Assembly (NCBI GenBank): GCA_034336665.1
Contig: CM067590.1
Coordinates: 62,001-126,000 of the forward strand
DNA from: Luscinia megarhynchos
Taxonomy: Eukaryota > Chordata > Aves > Passeriformes > Turdidae
Direction of reading: 5' to 3'
DNA length: 64,000 bases
Shown here: positions 33,000 to 50,559 of the stretch, in pieces
How positions within the stretch are numbered: the stretch's first letter is position 1
How the letters are laid out: every line of letters starts with the position of its first letter
Translations under genes and position numbers: made by a program
The notes under the pieces: model-generated
Database searches by the model: none
What the model was told of the DNA's origin: nothing
The model's input: the letters and a program-made list of their open reading frames with translations, nothing else

Positions 33000-35530
33000 G
33001 AATTTTGGGGATTCCCATCCCGGGATTTTGAGGATTCCTATCCTGGGATTTTGGGGATTCCCATTCTGGGATTTCAGGAATTCTCATCCTGGGATTTTGG
33101 AGATTCCCATCCTGGGATTTTGGGGATTCCCATTCTGGGATTTCAGGAATTCTCATCCTGGGATTTTGGAGATTCCCATTCTGGGATTTTGGGGATTCCC
33201 ATCCCAGGATTTTGAGGATTTCCATTCTGGGATTTTGAGGATTCAGCACCGGTTGGGTAAGGCTGGGAATGGCAACGAGGTGGGAATGACGGGATCTGCC
33301 AGAGAGATCGGTCAAGGGATCCTGGAGCCAAAGGGACCTGGCCAAGGGGTCTGACTGAGGGATCTGCCAAAAGGATCCAGCCTCAAGATTCAGTCGAGGG
33401 ATCTGGCTGAGGGATCCTGGAGCAAAAGGGATCCGGCTGAGAGATCCGGCTGAGAGGTCAAATCTTGGGATCCGGTAAGAGATCCAGCAAGAAGGATCTG
33501 GACAAGGGATCTGGCTGAGGGATCCAATCTTGAGATCCAGCCAAGGGATCTGGCCAAGAGATCAGTCCTCAGGATCCAGCTGAGAGATCCGGCCAAGGGA
33601 TCCTGGAGCAGAAGGGATCTGGCTGGGGGATCTGCCAGAGGGATCCAATCTCAGTATTTGTTTGAGGGATCTGGCTGAGGGATCCTGGAGCCAAAGGGAT
33701 CTGGCTGAAGGCTCTCACCAGAGGGATTTGACTGAGAGAGTGAATCTCGGGATCCAGCCGAGGGATCCAGGCAAGGAATCTGACCTTGGGGTCCTGCTGG
33801 GGGGATCCAGCCAAGGGATCCTGGAACCAAAGGGATCCAGCCAAGGGATCTGCCAGAGGGATCTGCCAGAGGGATCCAACCTCAGAATTCAGTCGAGTGA
33901 TCCCAGAACCAAAGGGATCCAGCTGAAGGATCTGGATGAAGGATGTGGCTGAAGGATCTTGTCAGAGGAGTCCGACCTCAGGATACGGCCAGAGGGGTCC
34001 AGCCAAGGGATCCTGAAGCCAAAGGGATTTGGCTGAGGAATCTGACTGAGGGACCTTGAAGTCAAAGGAAATCTGAGCTCAGGATCCTGCCAGAGGGATC
34101 TGGCTGAGGGGACCAACCTTGGGATCTGCCTGATGGATCTGGCTGAGGGATCCCAGAGCCAAAGGGATCTGGCTGAAGGATCTGGCTGAAGGATCTGGCC
34201 AGAGGGATCCAGCTGAGGCATCTTGGAGCCAAAGGGATCCAGCTGAGGGATCTGTCAGAGGGATCTGGCTGAGGATTCCAGCCAAGGGATTCTGAAGCCA
34301 AATTCAGCTGAGGGATCCACCAGAGGGATCCAACCTTGGGATCCACCTGAGCGATCCAGCCAAGGGATCCTGGAGTGAAAGGGATCTGGCTGAGGTATTA
34401 GAAGTTGGGATCCTGCCAGAGGGATCCACCCGAGAGATCCATCAAAGGGATCCCAGAACCAAAGGGATCCAGCCCACGGATTCTGCCTTGGGATCCTGCC
34501 ATTGGGATCGTGTCATTGGGATCATGTCATTGGGATCCTGCCATTGGGATCCTGACATCGGGGATGGCACAGGGGACACAGGGGTAGCACAGGGGACATG
34601 GAATGACTTGGGGGATGTGGGAATGACACAGGGTTGGGAAAGGGGAACAGGGAAAGGGAACATCCCTAAGGAATGGGGCTGGGAAAAGGGAACAGGGAAA
34701 TGGAACAGGGAAAGGGAACAAGGAACATGGAGAGGGAAAAGGAACATCCCAAAGGATCAGAGCAGGAAAAGGGAAAAGGAAAAGGGAACAGGGAAAGAGA
34801 ACAGGGAAAGAGAGCAGGAAAGAAAACAGGAAAGGGAACAGGAAAGGGAACATCCCTGAGGTAAACAGAAGGGAAAGGGGATGAGGAAAAGGGGATAATC
34901 CCTAAGGATCAGAACATGGAAAGGGAGCAGGGAAAGGGAACAGGAAAAGGGGAGCATCCCCAAGGCTGTCTGTCATCCTTTCCACCCTTTTGGGAAGCAT
35001 GAAAACCTCGGGACACAAAAAAAAATCTTTGGGATCAGGGTCAGGGATCTGGGTTTGGGATCAGGGTTGGGATCAGAGTTTGGGATTTGGGTTTGGAATC
35101 TGGGTTTAGGGTCTGGGTTGGGATCTGGGTCTGGAATCTGGGTTTGGATCACAGTTGACAATCAGGGTTTGGAATCAAGATCTGGGATCAGGGTTTGCAA
35201 TCTGGGTTTGGAATCTGGGTTTGGATCAGGGTTTGGGATCTGGTTTTGGAATTGCTTTGTAATCAGGGTTTGGGATCTGGAATCTTTGTCTGGGATCAGG
35301 GTTTGGGATCTAGGTTTGGATCACGGTTGGGATCAGGGTTTGCAATCTGGGTTTGGAATCTGGGTTGGGATCAGGAGCCTTTGGAATCAGGATTTGTAAT
35401 CAGGATATGGAATCGTGGTTTAGAATTGGGTTTTGGATCTGGGTTTGGAATCCGGGTCTGGAATCAGGAACCTTTGGGATCAGGGCTTGGAATCAAGGTT
35501 TGGAATCGGGGTCTGGAATCTGGAATCAGC
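33000..35530. repeat. Intergenic arrays between ABHD8 and MRPL34
   Basis: 33000-33245: 'attttggggattcccatcctggg'. 33290-34560: 'gggatctggctgagggatccagcc', very rich in GATC. 34600-34960: 'gggaacagggaaagggaac'. 35030-35530: 'ggatcagggtttggaatctgg'. Part of this (33468-34730) reappears after the gap at 57932. Confidence 0.85.
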
Positions 35531-35539
35531 CCGGCCTCT

Positions 35540-36314
35540 CCCCCACCACGAGCAGCTTTTCCCGAAATTCCAGCCGCAATTCCAGCGGGATTCGGGACCC
35601 TCCCGCAGCAATCCCTCCCCGACGTTGCATCACGAGAGAAGCTTTTCCTTAAGTTGCATTTCCAGGATAAATCCCCCTCATCCCCCTCGTCCTTCCCCTC
35701 CTCCCTCCCTTGGCGCACCTGGAGAAAATCCAGGTTGTGTCAATCTCTGCTCCTACAACATCCAAATCCCACTCGCATCCCAATTTTTTTTTTACCCGAT
35801 GGGAAAAATTCCCGCATTTTTTGGGGTTATTTCCCCCCTTTCCCCACCCCCCTCTCAGCACCTTTGGCGTCAGGACATTCCCGCAGCACCGCAGAGAGAG
35901 GAAAAAAAAAAGAAAAAAAGCTCACCACATTTATTGCCGAGGGTTGTCGGGGTTTGAGGATGGCGCAAAAAATCCTGGAATTCCGCAGAATTCCCGATGG
36001 AAAAGCAGAGCAGGCGATGCCCGAGGCGGTGGGAGAAGGGTGGTTAAAATCCCGATTTTTTCCAGGCTTTTTGGAGGGGCGAGAGGGGGGAAATCTCTTC
36101 AGCTGAGCTCAGCGCCCCCCAAAAAATTCCCCAAATTCCCGAAATTCCCCCAATCCCCCCCCTCGGCGCTTGTCCCCCGCTCCATGGGGACTCGGGGGGG
36201 GTTTGTCCTTGGAGCTGTCGCCATGGAAAGCCCCAAATCCCTCCTAAGGAGGCGGGACCGGGAGGTGATGGACACCGGGAAGGGCCAGTGCCAGCGCCGG
36301 GAGGGACACGGATG

Positions 36315-36345
<31 letters not shown>

Positions 36346-37440
36346 CGCCGGGAGGGACACGGGGACAGGGGGGACGGGGATGGGGATGGGGATGGGGATG
36401 GGGATGGGGACAGTGCCAGCTCTGAGAGGGACACGGGGACAGGGGGGACAGGGACGGGGATGGGGACTGTGACAGAGACAGGGGCAGGGTGGAACAGAAG
36501 GGGACAGGGACAGAGACAGGAGGGGACAGCAGAGGACAGGGATGGGGATGGGGACAGGGATAAGGGACAGGGACAGCTCCGTGAGGGATAGGGACAAGGA
36601 CAGGGATGAGGACAGTGCCAGCTTCAGGAGGGACAGTGGGACAGGAGGGGGACGGGAATGGGAATAAAGGACAGGGACAGGAGAGGATAGGGACAGGGAC
36701 GGGGATGGGGACAGGGGCAGGGGCAGGGATGGGATGGGGCCAAAGATAGGATAGGGACAGGGATAGGGACAGGGATGATGACAGGAAGGGACAGAGACAG
36801 GAACAGAGGTGGCATTTGGGATGGGCTGGTGACAGTGTGCTGCTTGTGGGGTGGCAAAGGGCGCGAGTGTGGCAGTGCCATGAACGTGACAGTGCCACAA
36901 ACCTGTCACTGCCACGAGGGTGTCACACATGTGGCAGTGCCATGAACGTGACAGTGCCACAAACCTGTCACTGCCACGAAGGGTGTCACACATGTGGCAG
37001 TGCCACGAGGGTGGCAGTGCCATGAAGGTGTCACACGTGTGGGAGTACCGTGAAGGGGACAGTGCCACAATCGTGTCACAGGTGACAGGGCCATGAGTGA
37101 CACAAAAACCAGGAGGAAAAAGTCCGGAGCTGTTCCTGCTCTTGGGATGGGGCTGGGATTGATCCAAAAATGGGATCCTGGAATTGCTGGCCTTTGAAGA
37201 ATCTGAAATCCCATCCAGTCCCCTCTTGGACCTTCCACCATCACAGGTGGCTCCAGCCTGGCTTTGGACACTCCCAGGGATCCAGAAGCAGCCACAGATC
37301 CTCTGGGAATTCCTCTGGGACTTTCCATTATCTCCCAACCCTCCCAGCCAGGAATTCCTTCCCAAATCCCACCCAAATCTCCTTTTTCCATTCTCTGTGT
37401 ACTGGAATTCCATCCCTCTGGGAGTGGCTTTGAGACCTGT
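35540..37440. other. Intergenic, partly unique sequence
   Basis: 35540-36290 is mostly non-repetitive without a convincing gene. 36290-36800 is a 'gggacagggac' array. 36840-37095 has units of about 60 bp with 'gtgccacaaacctgtcactgcc' type sequence. 37170-37440 is unique and includes 'ccaggaattccttcccaaat', which resembles the 3' part of an old CR1 retroposon in reverse; that call is weak. Confidence 0.4.
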
Positions 37441-37497
37441 CCCGACAGCCTTGGGGACAGGCGACAACCCCCGAGGCGACAAGGCCGCGGTAGCACC

Positions 37498-37560
37498 GTT
37501 GCCGTGGTAACTCCGCCATGACACCCACAGGGCCTACAATTCCCATCAGCCCTTGCGGCG
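37498..37560 (+). promoter_or_regulatory. MRPL34 promoter with X-box and ZNF143-like site
   Basis: GTTGCCGTGGTAAC at 37498-37511 is an excellent RFX X-box. CTACAATTCCCATCAGC from 37533 resembles a weakened ZNF143 site. The ATG follows about 120 bp later in CpG-rich sequence; no TATA box. Confidence 0.55.
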
Positions 37561-37629
37561 CAGCGCTGGCTGTGACTGGCTGGAAGGACGGAGCCAATGG
37601 GAAGCCGCGTTGTTGGCGGGCGGAGCAAA

Positions 37630-38020
37630 ATGGCGGCGGTGAGCCGGGTGTGGGAACGAGTCGGGGGCCGCAGGTACGGGGAGGGAAAATTCCAACCTTA
37701 AAATTCCTAATTTATCCTTTATTTCCCTCTCCTCACTCCTTATTCTGCTTGAATTTCTCCCAAGCTTTTCCCTGCTGCAAGGTTTTCCTTTCCCGCCCCT
37801 CCCAAACGCTCTGGAGCCTCTTCCCAGGACTTCCAACCTCATCCCGGTTCCAGCGTGGAATTTCCAACAAATCCGCGGGAGAACCCGAGGGAACGAATAC
37901 CAGCCGAACAACTGGAAGCGGAAAAAGACTCACGGCTGGATCAAACGGATCCGAACTCCCGGCGGGATCGCCGTGATCCTGCGGCGAATGCTCAAGGGCA
38001 GGAAATCCCTGAGCCACTGA
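37630..38020 (+). CDS. MRPL34: MRPL34, mitochondrial ribosomal protein bL34m, complete
   Basis: Large-subunit protein of the mitochondrial ribosome, the bL34 family. Exon 1 is 37630-37673 ([14 protein letters not shown]), exon 2 is 37765-38020, joined through a CAAG acceptor at 37764 with matching phase; total 99 aa (human 92). The hallmark C-terminal L34 core is clear: [17 protein letters not shown], then [20 protein letters not shown] and SH-stop, nearly identical to human. The preceding 50 residues are basic and hydroxylated-poor with Leu/Pro, consistent with a cleaved mitochondrial presequence. The start is chosen from the Kozak-like AAAATGGCG and splice phase. It lies between ABHD8 and DDA1 as in mammals. 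Confidence 0.95.
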
Positions 38021-38502
38021 GGGACCCGCTGGAATTCTGCGGGAATTCTCCAGGAATTCTTCAGGATGATCCCGCCGAGCCGTGGAGGTGGTGGCCAGCT
38101 CTGCTGTCCCTGCCTCGGAGGGGTTTGGGATGCGGTTGTTGCTCCAGTTGTTAAATGAGTCTCGTTTTTTTTCCGTGTGTTTATTTTTTTTTGTTTTGTT
38201 TATAAACGTGGGAATGTGGAGTGCGGTTCAATCCTAGCGTGTCGCCTGGAATTTCCTGCGTTAATTAGGATGGGGAGTTTAATGAGGAGGGGTAATCTGG
38301 CGTGAAGGATTTTTAGAATGAGGGGTGGAATTCAGGTTGGCAGCGCCTCTGCCCTTTCGCTGCTCCGTCCTCTGGGATCCTGATTCCAGCAGCAGCTCTG
38401 GGATGGGATAAAGGGAAGGAATTATCCTCTTTCTCTCCCCACCGCTAATGAGCGACTGCTTAATATGCCGCCCCTTAATTGAGGACCGAACGCGCCGCCG
38501 AA

Positions 38503-38739
38503 ACTACAACTCCCAGCATGCTTTGCGTAGCGCTTCATCCGGGTCCTTCTGCACTGCACCAGCCCCACCCTTCCGCGATCCACTTCCTGCCTCAACCCAA
38601 CCTTATCGTCGATGATTGACAGGCATCCAGTCCAATAGAAAAGCAGCGTTTCGCTGCGCGGACCAATCAGCGCGCAGCGGGCGGGCGGCCATGGCAGTGG
38701 GCGGGCCGGGGCGGCTCCTCCCGGCTGGCGGCGGCGAAG

Positions 38740-38740
<1 letters not shown>
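38503..38740 (+). promoter_or_regulatory. DDA1 CpG-island promoter
   Basis: Contains a perfect ZNF143-type ACTACAACTCCCAGCATG at 38503-38520, CCAAT boxes in GTCCAATAG (near 38631) and GACCAATCAGC (near 38661), GC boxes, and a YY1-like AAGATGG at the start codon itself. No TATA box. Confidence 0.65.
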
Positions 38741-43329
<4,589 letters not shown>

Positions 43330-45800
43330 ACCCCCCCCACAAATCTGGGAATTCGGGAATTCCCAAAGCTCTTCCCGCTTTTTTTCACCTCCCCCCCTCC
43401 CCCCCACTGTGATTCCCACCCCGCTGGGAATTCCCAGGATCCGCCCTATTTATTTGGGATTTGCCTCTTTGCCCGTCTTTGTATTTATGGGGTTTTTATG
43501 GGGAGGGAAAATTGATCGTCCTTAAGGCTCCTAATTCCCAAAATTCCCTTTTTTTTTTGCCCCCTAAGATTTCTGGAAATTCTGTGATTCCCAAAATTTT
43601 TTATTCCTAAAATTCCCGTTTTTGGTTCCTGGAAATTCTGTGGTATCCAGAATTTTTTATTCCTAAAATTCCCATTTTTGTTTCCTGGAAATTCTGTGAT
43701 TTCTCAGAATTTATTCCCAAAATTCCCATTTTCCCCTGAAATTCCTGGAAATTCTGTGTTATCCAGAATTTATTCCCAAAATTCCCTTTTTTTTTATCCC
43801 CTAAGATTCCTGGAAATTCTGTGGTTCCCAGAATTTTTTATTTCCAAAACTCCCTTTTTTTCCCCTGAGATTCCTGGAAATTCTGTGGTATCCCAAAATA
43901 TTTTATTCCCAAAATTCTCTTTTTCCCCCTTGAAATTCCTGAGTTCTAGTCCCTGTAATATACCAGAATTTCCTGTTCCCAAATTTTTTTCCCCTAGGAT
44001 TCCTGGGTTCTAATTCCTGTGATTTCCCAGAATTTCTTATTCCCAAAATTCATTTTTTCCCCCACAAGATTCCTGGAAATTCTGTGGTTCCCAAAAATTT
44101 TTATTCCCAAAATTCCCATTTTTTCCTGAGATTCCTGGCTTCTATTCCTTGTGATTTCCCACAATTTCATATTCCCAAAATTCCCTTTTTTCCCTGGGAT
44201 TTCCTCTTGACCTCTCCCAGAACTCATTCCCAAAAATCCACTTTTTTGGGATTTACTACTTGAAATCTTTTGGGATTTATTCCCTTCCCAAAATTCCCTT
44301 TTTTCTGAGATTCCTTGAGTCTACTTACAAAATTCCAGGATAACCTTTTTTTTTTTTTTCTTTCCCAAAATTGCACTTATTTTAGGATTACTGGAATCTT
44401 CTCCCTGTGATATCCTAAAATTCCCCATTCCCAAAATTCCACTTTTTCTTCAATACCCTCCCTTCCCAAAAATCCCTTTTTCCCGGAATTCCCCAAATCC
44501 CTTCCTTACAAAATTCCAGGAGTTTTTTTATTTCCCTTCACAATATTCCCAGGAATTTTTTTGAATGTGAGGCCTTTCCCATTTTTCCTGAAAAGAAAAA
44601 AATTCCCAACCCCTTCTCTTGCTCCGATCATGGCTGGAGCCAATTCCTGGGAATTTGGATCCCGGGATTTTTTTGGGATTTGTGGATTTTCTTTTTTTTT
44701 TTTTTTCCCCACCAATCTCTGGAAAAAGCAGAATTTTCCATCCTTCAATCCCAAATTTTTTTCCTTGGGATTCACCAGAATTTTCCATCCTTCAGTCCCG
44801 AATTTTGTCTTTCCTGGGAATCGTCAGGAAAATCGTCGAGGGATCGTTTGGAATTCTGAAGGAAGCAACTTCAACCTTGGATTTGGGAAAATCCTGGCTG
44901 GAATTTGGGAATTTGGAATGGAATTTTAGAATGGAATTCCAGGAATCTGCACTGGAATTTGGGAATTCAAGATGGAAAAATCCAGGATGGAATTTGAGAA
45001 TTCCCAGGAATTCGAAGCTGAACCATCTCTCCCAAAATCCTCAGGATTGGAGACAATTCCCAGCTGCTTTTCCAGGACAATCCAGAAATTTGGGATTCAT
45101 GGAAAACTTTGGGAAAAGCCAGGAAAGGACGAGACGATCCCAAAAATTCCACGAGGAAAATCCCGCGGAAATTCCGGAATTCGGAGCCGTTTGCTGTGAA
45201 ATCCACGGGGATTTTTCCAGGAGATTCCCAAAAAAACCCCAAAATTCCCGACTCTGACTCTTGGAGGATTCCTTCCCACCCATTTTTCCCAGAAAATCTC
45301 GGGAATTCCGAGCTGGGAACAGCCAAAATTCCGCCGGCGTCGGAACCCGGGGAGGAACAGCTGCCGTCGGAATTCCCGGGATTTGGGACTGGAATTCAAT
45401 CCAGAACTTTGGCTCTGCCTCAATTTTTCCCAATTTTTTTTTTTGTTTGTTTGTTTTATTTTTTTTTATGGAAGCAACTTTGGGATTCCTGGAATGGGGT
45501 AGGGTTGGGGGTGGGGGTGGGGAAAAGCAGAATTCCCGGGATTTTTTGTTGTTGTTTTTTTCTTTTTTTTTCTTTTTTTTTTTTCTCTTTTTTTCTTTTT
45601 TCTTTGTTGATTTTTTTGGTTTTTTGTTTGGGTTTGTTTTTTTTTTTTGGGATGGGATTTTCAGCTGGGAAACTCCGGGATGAGCCGGATTTGAGGAATC
45701 CTTGGGAGGAAATTCTGGGATTCCAGGAGAGGAGGGCGGATCCCGGAATTCTGGAGGCTCGGGAATGTTGTTCCATTAAAGTGTTGGCACTTCCTGGTGC
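43330..45800 (+). other. DDA1 3' UTR
   Basis: About 2.5 kb from the stop to an ATTAAA at 45775-45780 that is followed by GTGTTGGCACTTCCTGGTG, a good G/T-rich downstream element. Human DDA1 also has a long 3' UTR. The first kilobase has 'cctggaaattctgtgattcccaaaattt' repeats; 44600-45420 is more complex; 45440-45660 has long T runs. Confidence 0.7.
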
Positions 45801-45969
45801 AATTCCCACATTTTCTTCCCCTTGGGGAAAAAAAAAGGGCGGGTGGGGAGGGGATGGGAACCTCGGGAATGAGGATTTATCCCAGGAAAAAAAAAAAACG
45901 GGAATGCGAAATTCCAGGGGGGAAAAGTTGGGATTGGGCGGAGCTGGGGCAGGAACGGGAGGGGTTGGG

Positions 45970-46970
45970 ATTGTCAGAGTGTCCCTGGATTTGGGATTCC
46001 TGGATTTATTTGGGATTCCTGGGTTGATTTGGGATTCCTGGATTGATTTGAGATTCCTGGATTTGGGATTGTCATCCATGGATTTATTTGGGATTCCTGG
46101 ATTTGGGATCATTGGATTTGGGATTCCTGGATTGATTTGGGATCCTTGGATTTGGGATCCCTGGCTTGATTTGGGATCCCTGAATTGATTTGAGATTCCT
46201 GGATTGATTTGGGATCTTGGGGTTTGGGATTCTCCTCCCATCCCTGGATTGGTTTGGGATCCTTGGATTGATTTGGGATCCCTGGATTTGGAATTCTTCT
46301 CCCATCCCTGGATTGTTTTGGGATCCTTGGATTTGAGATCCTTGGATTTGGGATTGTCATCCATGGATTTATTTGGGATTTCTGGATTTGGGATCCCTGG
46401 ATTTGGAATTCCTGGATTTGGGATTCTGGGATTTATTTGGCATCCTTGGATTTGGGATTGTCATCCATGGATTTATTTGGGATTCCTGGATTTGGCATCC
46501 TTGGATTTAGGATTCCTGGATTGATTTGGGATTCCTGGATTTGGAATTCTCCTCCCATCCCTGGATTGTTTTGGGATCCTTGGATTTGAGATCCTTGGAT
46601 TTGGGATTGTCGTCCATGGATTTATTTGGGATTCTTGGATTTGGGATCCTTGGATTTGGGATTCCTGGATTGATTTCGGATTCTTGGATTTGGGATCCTT
46701 GGATTGATTTGAGATCCTTGGATTTGGGATTCCTGGATTGATTTGGGATTCCTGAGTTTGGGATCCTTGGATTTGGGATTCTCCTCCCATCCCTGGATTG
46801 ATTTGGGATTCCTGGATTTGGAATCTTTGGATTTGGGATCCCTGGATTGATTTGGGATCTCTGGGTTTAGGATCCTTGGATTTGGGATTCGTGGATTTGG
46901 GATTCCCATCCATGGATTTCTTTGGGAACCCTGGATTCCATCTCTGGATTTGGGATTCCCAAAGTGTGGC
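45970..46970. repeat. Array downstream of DDA1
   Basis: Units such as 'ttgggatccttggatttgggattcctggattgattt' for about 1 kb. The first half is present again at 63540-64000. Confidence 0.85.
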
Positions 46971-47929
46971 CTTGAATTTCCACCCAAAATCTTGAATTGC
47001 AGCACTGGAAAAAACCTGGAATTCCCCAAAATCCTTCAAAAATCCCATAAAGATTTCCCAAAATCCCATAAATATCCTGGATATCCACTGGAATTTTTTT
47101 TTTAATTGTGGGGGATTTCTTGTTCAAAAACGTTCAGTTTCCACCCAGAATCTTGAATTGTGAAGCTGGAAAATTCTGGAATTTCCCCAATCCTGCAAAA
47201 ATCCCAAATTTCCATCAGAATTCTTTTTCCAGGATTTTTTTTTTCCAACAAGTCCACATTTTTATAAATAACAATTTGATGGAATTTCCATGATTTAATC
47301 AGATTTTTCCATCCTTTCCTCACTCCTGGGAATATTTGAATCCCATTTTCCAGAGTTTGGGAATGCTCCAATCCCGGTGCCGAATTAGAATATTACAATA
47401 TGCAAATGAGATGCAAATGAGCTGTCGAAATAAATTTCTTTTTTATTGCGGATTTTACAAAAATAAATTAAAAACAAATAAATAAAATCCCTCTCCTCCC
47501 CCCCGCCCTTTTCCTTCCTTTCTTGGAATTCCCACAGAATTCCGATTCCAAGGGAAAAAAAAATCAAAGGAAAAACCATTCCCGAGTTTTTCCTCCTCCA
47601 GAATTCCAGGGATTTTTTTTTTTTTAATTGTTGTTGGGATTTTTTTTTTAATTCCCCAGATTTGGGGCTTTTCACTTTGGGAATTCCCAATATTCCCAGA
47701 GCTCCTTTTCCCAGAATTCCCAATTTTCCCAGGACTCCCTTTTCTCAGAATTCCCAATTTTCCCAGGGCTCCTTTTCCTGGAATTCCCAACTTGATTCCG
47801 AGTTTCCTTTTCCTGGAATTCCCAAATTTTCCCAGGCTCCTTTTCCCAGGATTTTCTCCAGGATCTCTCTGGCAAGTTCCAGGCCAGGGAAGTCTGGGGG
47901 GGTTGAGATCCTCCTGGATCCACATTTCC

Positions 47930-50280
47930 AAATCTCTGTCCTAAATTCCCAAATCTTCCTCTCCAATCCCAAATTCCCAAATCTCCATCCGAAATTACCA
48001 GATTCCCAAATGTCCATCCCCATTCCCAAATCTTCCTATCCCCACTCCCAAATCCCCATCCCCAATTACCAAAATTCCGTCCTGAATTCCCAAACTCCAT
48101 CCCCAATCCCAAACCTCCATCTCCCATCCCAAAAATCTGTCCCTAATTCCCAAATTTCTACCCACATTCCCAAATCCCTAATTCCCAAATTTCTACCCAC
48201 ATTCCCAAATCCCCAGTCCCAAATCTCCATTTCCAAATTCCCAAATCTCCATCCCGAATTCCCAAATCCCAATTCCTAAAGCTCCTTCCCTATTCCCAAA
48301 TCTTCCCCCCAATCCTAAATCTCCATCTTCCATCCCAAAATTTGTCCCCATTCCAAAATCTGTCCTCCATTCCCAAATTTCCCCCCACATTCCCAAATCC
48401 CAAACCTCCATCCTCAATTCTCAGATTTCCCCTCCTAAATCTGTTCCCAAATCCCCAGTTCCCAATCCCAAATCCCCAATTCCCAATCCCAAATCTCCAT
48501 CCCCAAATCCCAAACTTCCCAAATCTCCCCACATTCCCAAATCCCCAATTCCCAATCCCAAATCTCCATCCCCAAATCCCAAATTTCCCTTCCCAAATCT
48601 CCATCCCCAATTCCCAAATTTCCCTTCCCAAATCTCCATCCCCAATCCCCACATTCCCAAATCTCCCTCCCCGATCCCATTTGGATTTTTCCCACCCCGG
48701 AATTTTTCCCTTGGGAATTCTGACCTTTCCCACCCTTATTGCTCTGGAAAATGGCTTCGATTTGGAAATCCCAAAAAAAAAAAAAAAATCCAAACCCCAA
48801 ATTTCCACGGATTCTTCAAAATCTCATCAAAAGAGGAATGGAAAAAACCCCAAAAAAATTCCAACCTGATTTTTGGGAAGAGTTGGACAAGAAGGGATCC
48901 CCTCCCCCCTCTCCTTTTCCCAATTTTTCCCTCTTTTCCCAGTTTTTTTTCCCTTTTTGGGAATGGATGTCCCCAAGTGCCACAAACCCCGCGAAGCGAA
49001 GCAGGGATAGGCGGGAGCGCAATTCCCGGCGTGGATCCCGCTGGAAAAAAAAACAAATCCAGGGAATTCCGAGGAATTCCGGGAATTCCTTCCCGCGGCA
49101 GCAGCGAAGCGGCTCCCACCCCCTCCCCCATTGTCCCTCCCCTTATTGCGACAGAATTCTCGGGAATTCGGAGCTGCGTGGAGCCGGGAATTTCCCCTCG
49201 CTGGGATTTGGGAATTTTTTTCTTTTTTCTTTTTTTTTTTTTTTTTTTTTTTCTGGGGGGGTGGGGAGAAGCGGCACCGGCGGCGGGATTTGGGATCATT
49301 TGGAATTTTAGTGCAAGAAACGCTGCCCCATGCACGGCATTCCCGGCTGGAAAATTCCTTGGGAAGGATGTCCGGGATTTGAAATTTGGGATTTGGGAGC
49401 GGGAGGAGCGGGGTTTTGAGGCACGGCTGAATCGGCTTGTCCCGGGAATTCCAGGAATTTTCCAGGAGCCGGGATGTGGCTGCGGGCGCTCCCGGAGGAT
49501 CCAAAGGCGTTTCTGGGATAAACCGGGAGTGTGGAAAAGTTTGAGATGTTCCAAAAATCCCGGGATCCTCCAAAAAACCGGGATAACTCCTCCCAGTGAA
49601 CACGGAAACCGGGATGTTTCAGCCAGACCGGGAGCACAGAAAAATTTTTGGGATGCTCCAAAAAAACCGGGATAACTCCCAGCCATGACCATGGAAAATT
49701 CGGGATGTTCAAAAAAAATCCGGGACAACTCCTCCCGGTGCCCATGAGGTGTTTCAGGAAGTTCCAGCCAAACCGGGAGCATGGGAAAAATTTGGGATGT
49801 TCCAAAAAACCGGGATTACTCCTCCCTGTGAGCACAGAAACCGGGATGTTCCAAAAAACCGGGATAAATCCTCCCCATGAGCCTGGAAAGTTTCGGGATG
49901 CTCCTGTACCGGGATTTTTCCAGGATAACTCCGTGCTCCCAGTACAGGGATTTTTTCAGGAAAACTCTCCGTTTCCCCGGTACCGGGATTTTCCTGGATA
50001 ACTCTCTCCGTGCTCCATGTACCGGGATTTTCCCGGAAAACTCGCTCCGTGCCCCCAGTACCGGGATTTTTCCAGGATGCGGGATTTTCCAGGATAACTC
50101 TCTCCGTGCTCCAGGTACCGGGATTTTTCCAGAATACCTCACTCCGTGCTTCTGGTACCGGGACTTTCCAGGATATCTCGCTCCGTGCCCCCGGCACCGG
50201 GATTTTTTCCAGGATAATTCGCTCCGTGCCCCCGGTACCGGGATTTTTCCAGGATCCGGGATTTTCCAGGATAACTCTCT
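47930..50280. repeat. Arrays between DDA1 and ANO8
   Basis: 47930-48670: 'cccaaatctccatccccaattcc' units. 48700-49480 is more unique. 49480-50280: 'accgggataactcctccc' units, passing into 'taccgggatttttccaggataactcgctccgtgcccc' units. A minus AATAAA at 47442-47447 could end ANO8 but is far from its stop. Confidence 0.7.
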
Positions 50281-50559
50281 CGGTTTCCCCGCTACCGGAG
50301 GCTCTCAGGTCTCCCCCGCTGTCCCCCCGCGGGCCCCGGGGCGGTGGCGGCGGCGGCCCCGCGCGGAGTGACCAGGAGGGACAAAGAACCGGGGACCGGG
50401 GGGACACGGGGGGACACAGCACAGAGAACCGGAGCGGAGCGCGGCGCTAGAGGCCACCGGGCCCGGGCTGGCCCCGCGGGCGAGCGGCGGCGAAAGGCTC
50501 CCGACGGCCACGGCTGCGCGCAGCAGGGAGCCAGCGGCTCCCGGAGCCATCGGAGCCGC

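Noticed and set aside
36200..36880. Pro/Ser-rich frames on the minus strand near 36-37 kb
   Set aside because: Reverse complement of GGGACA repeats.
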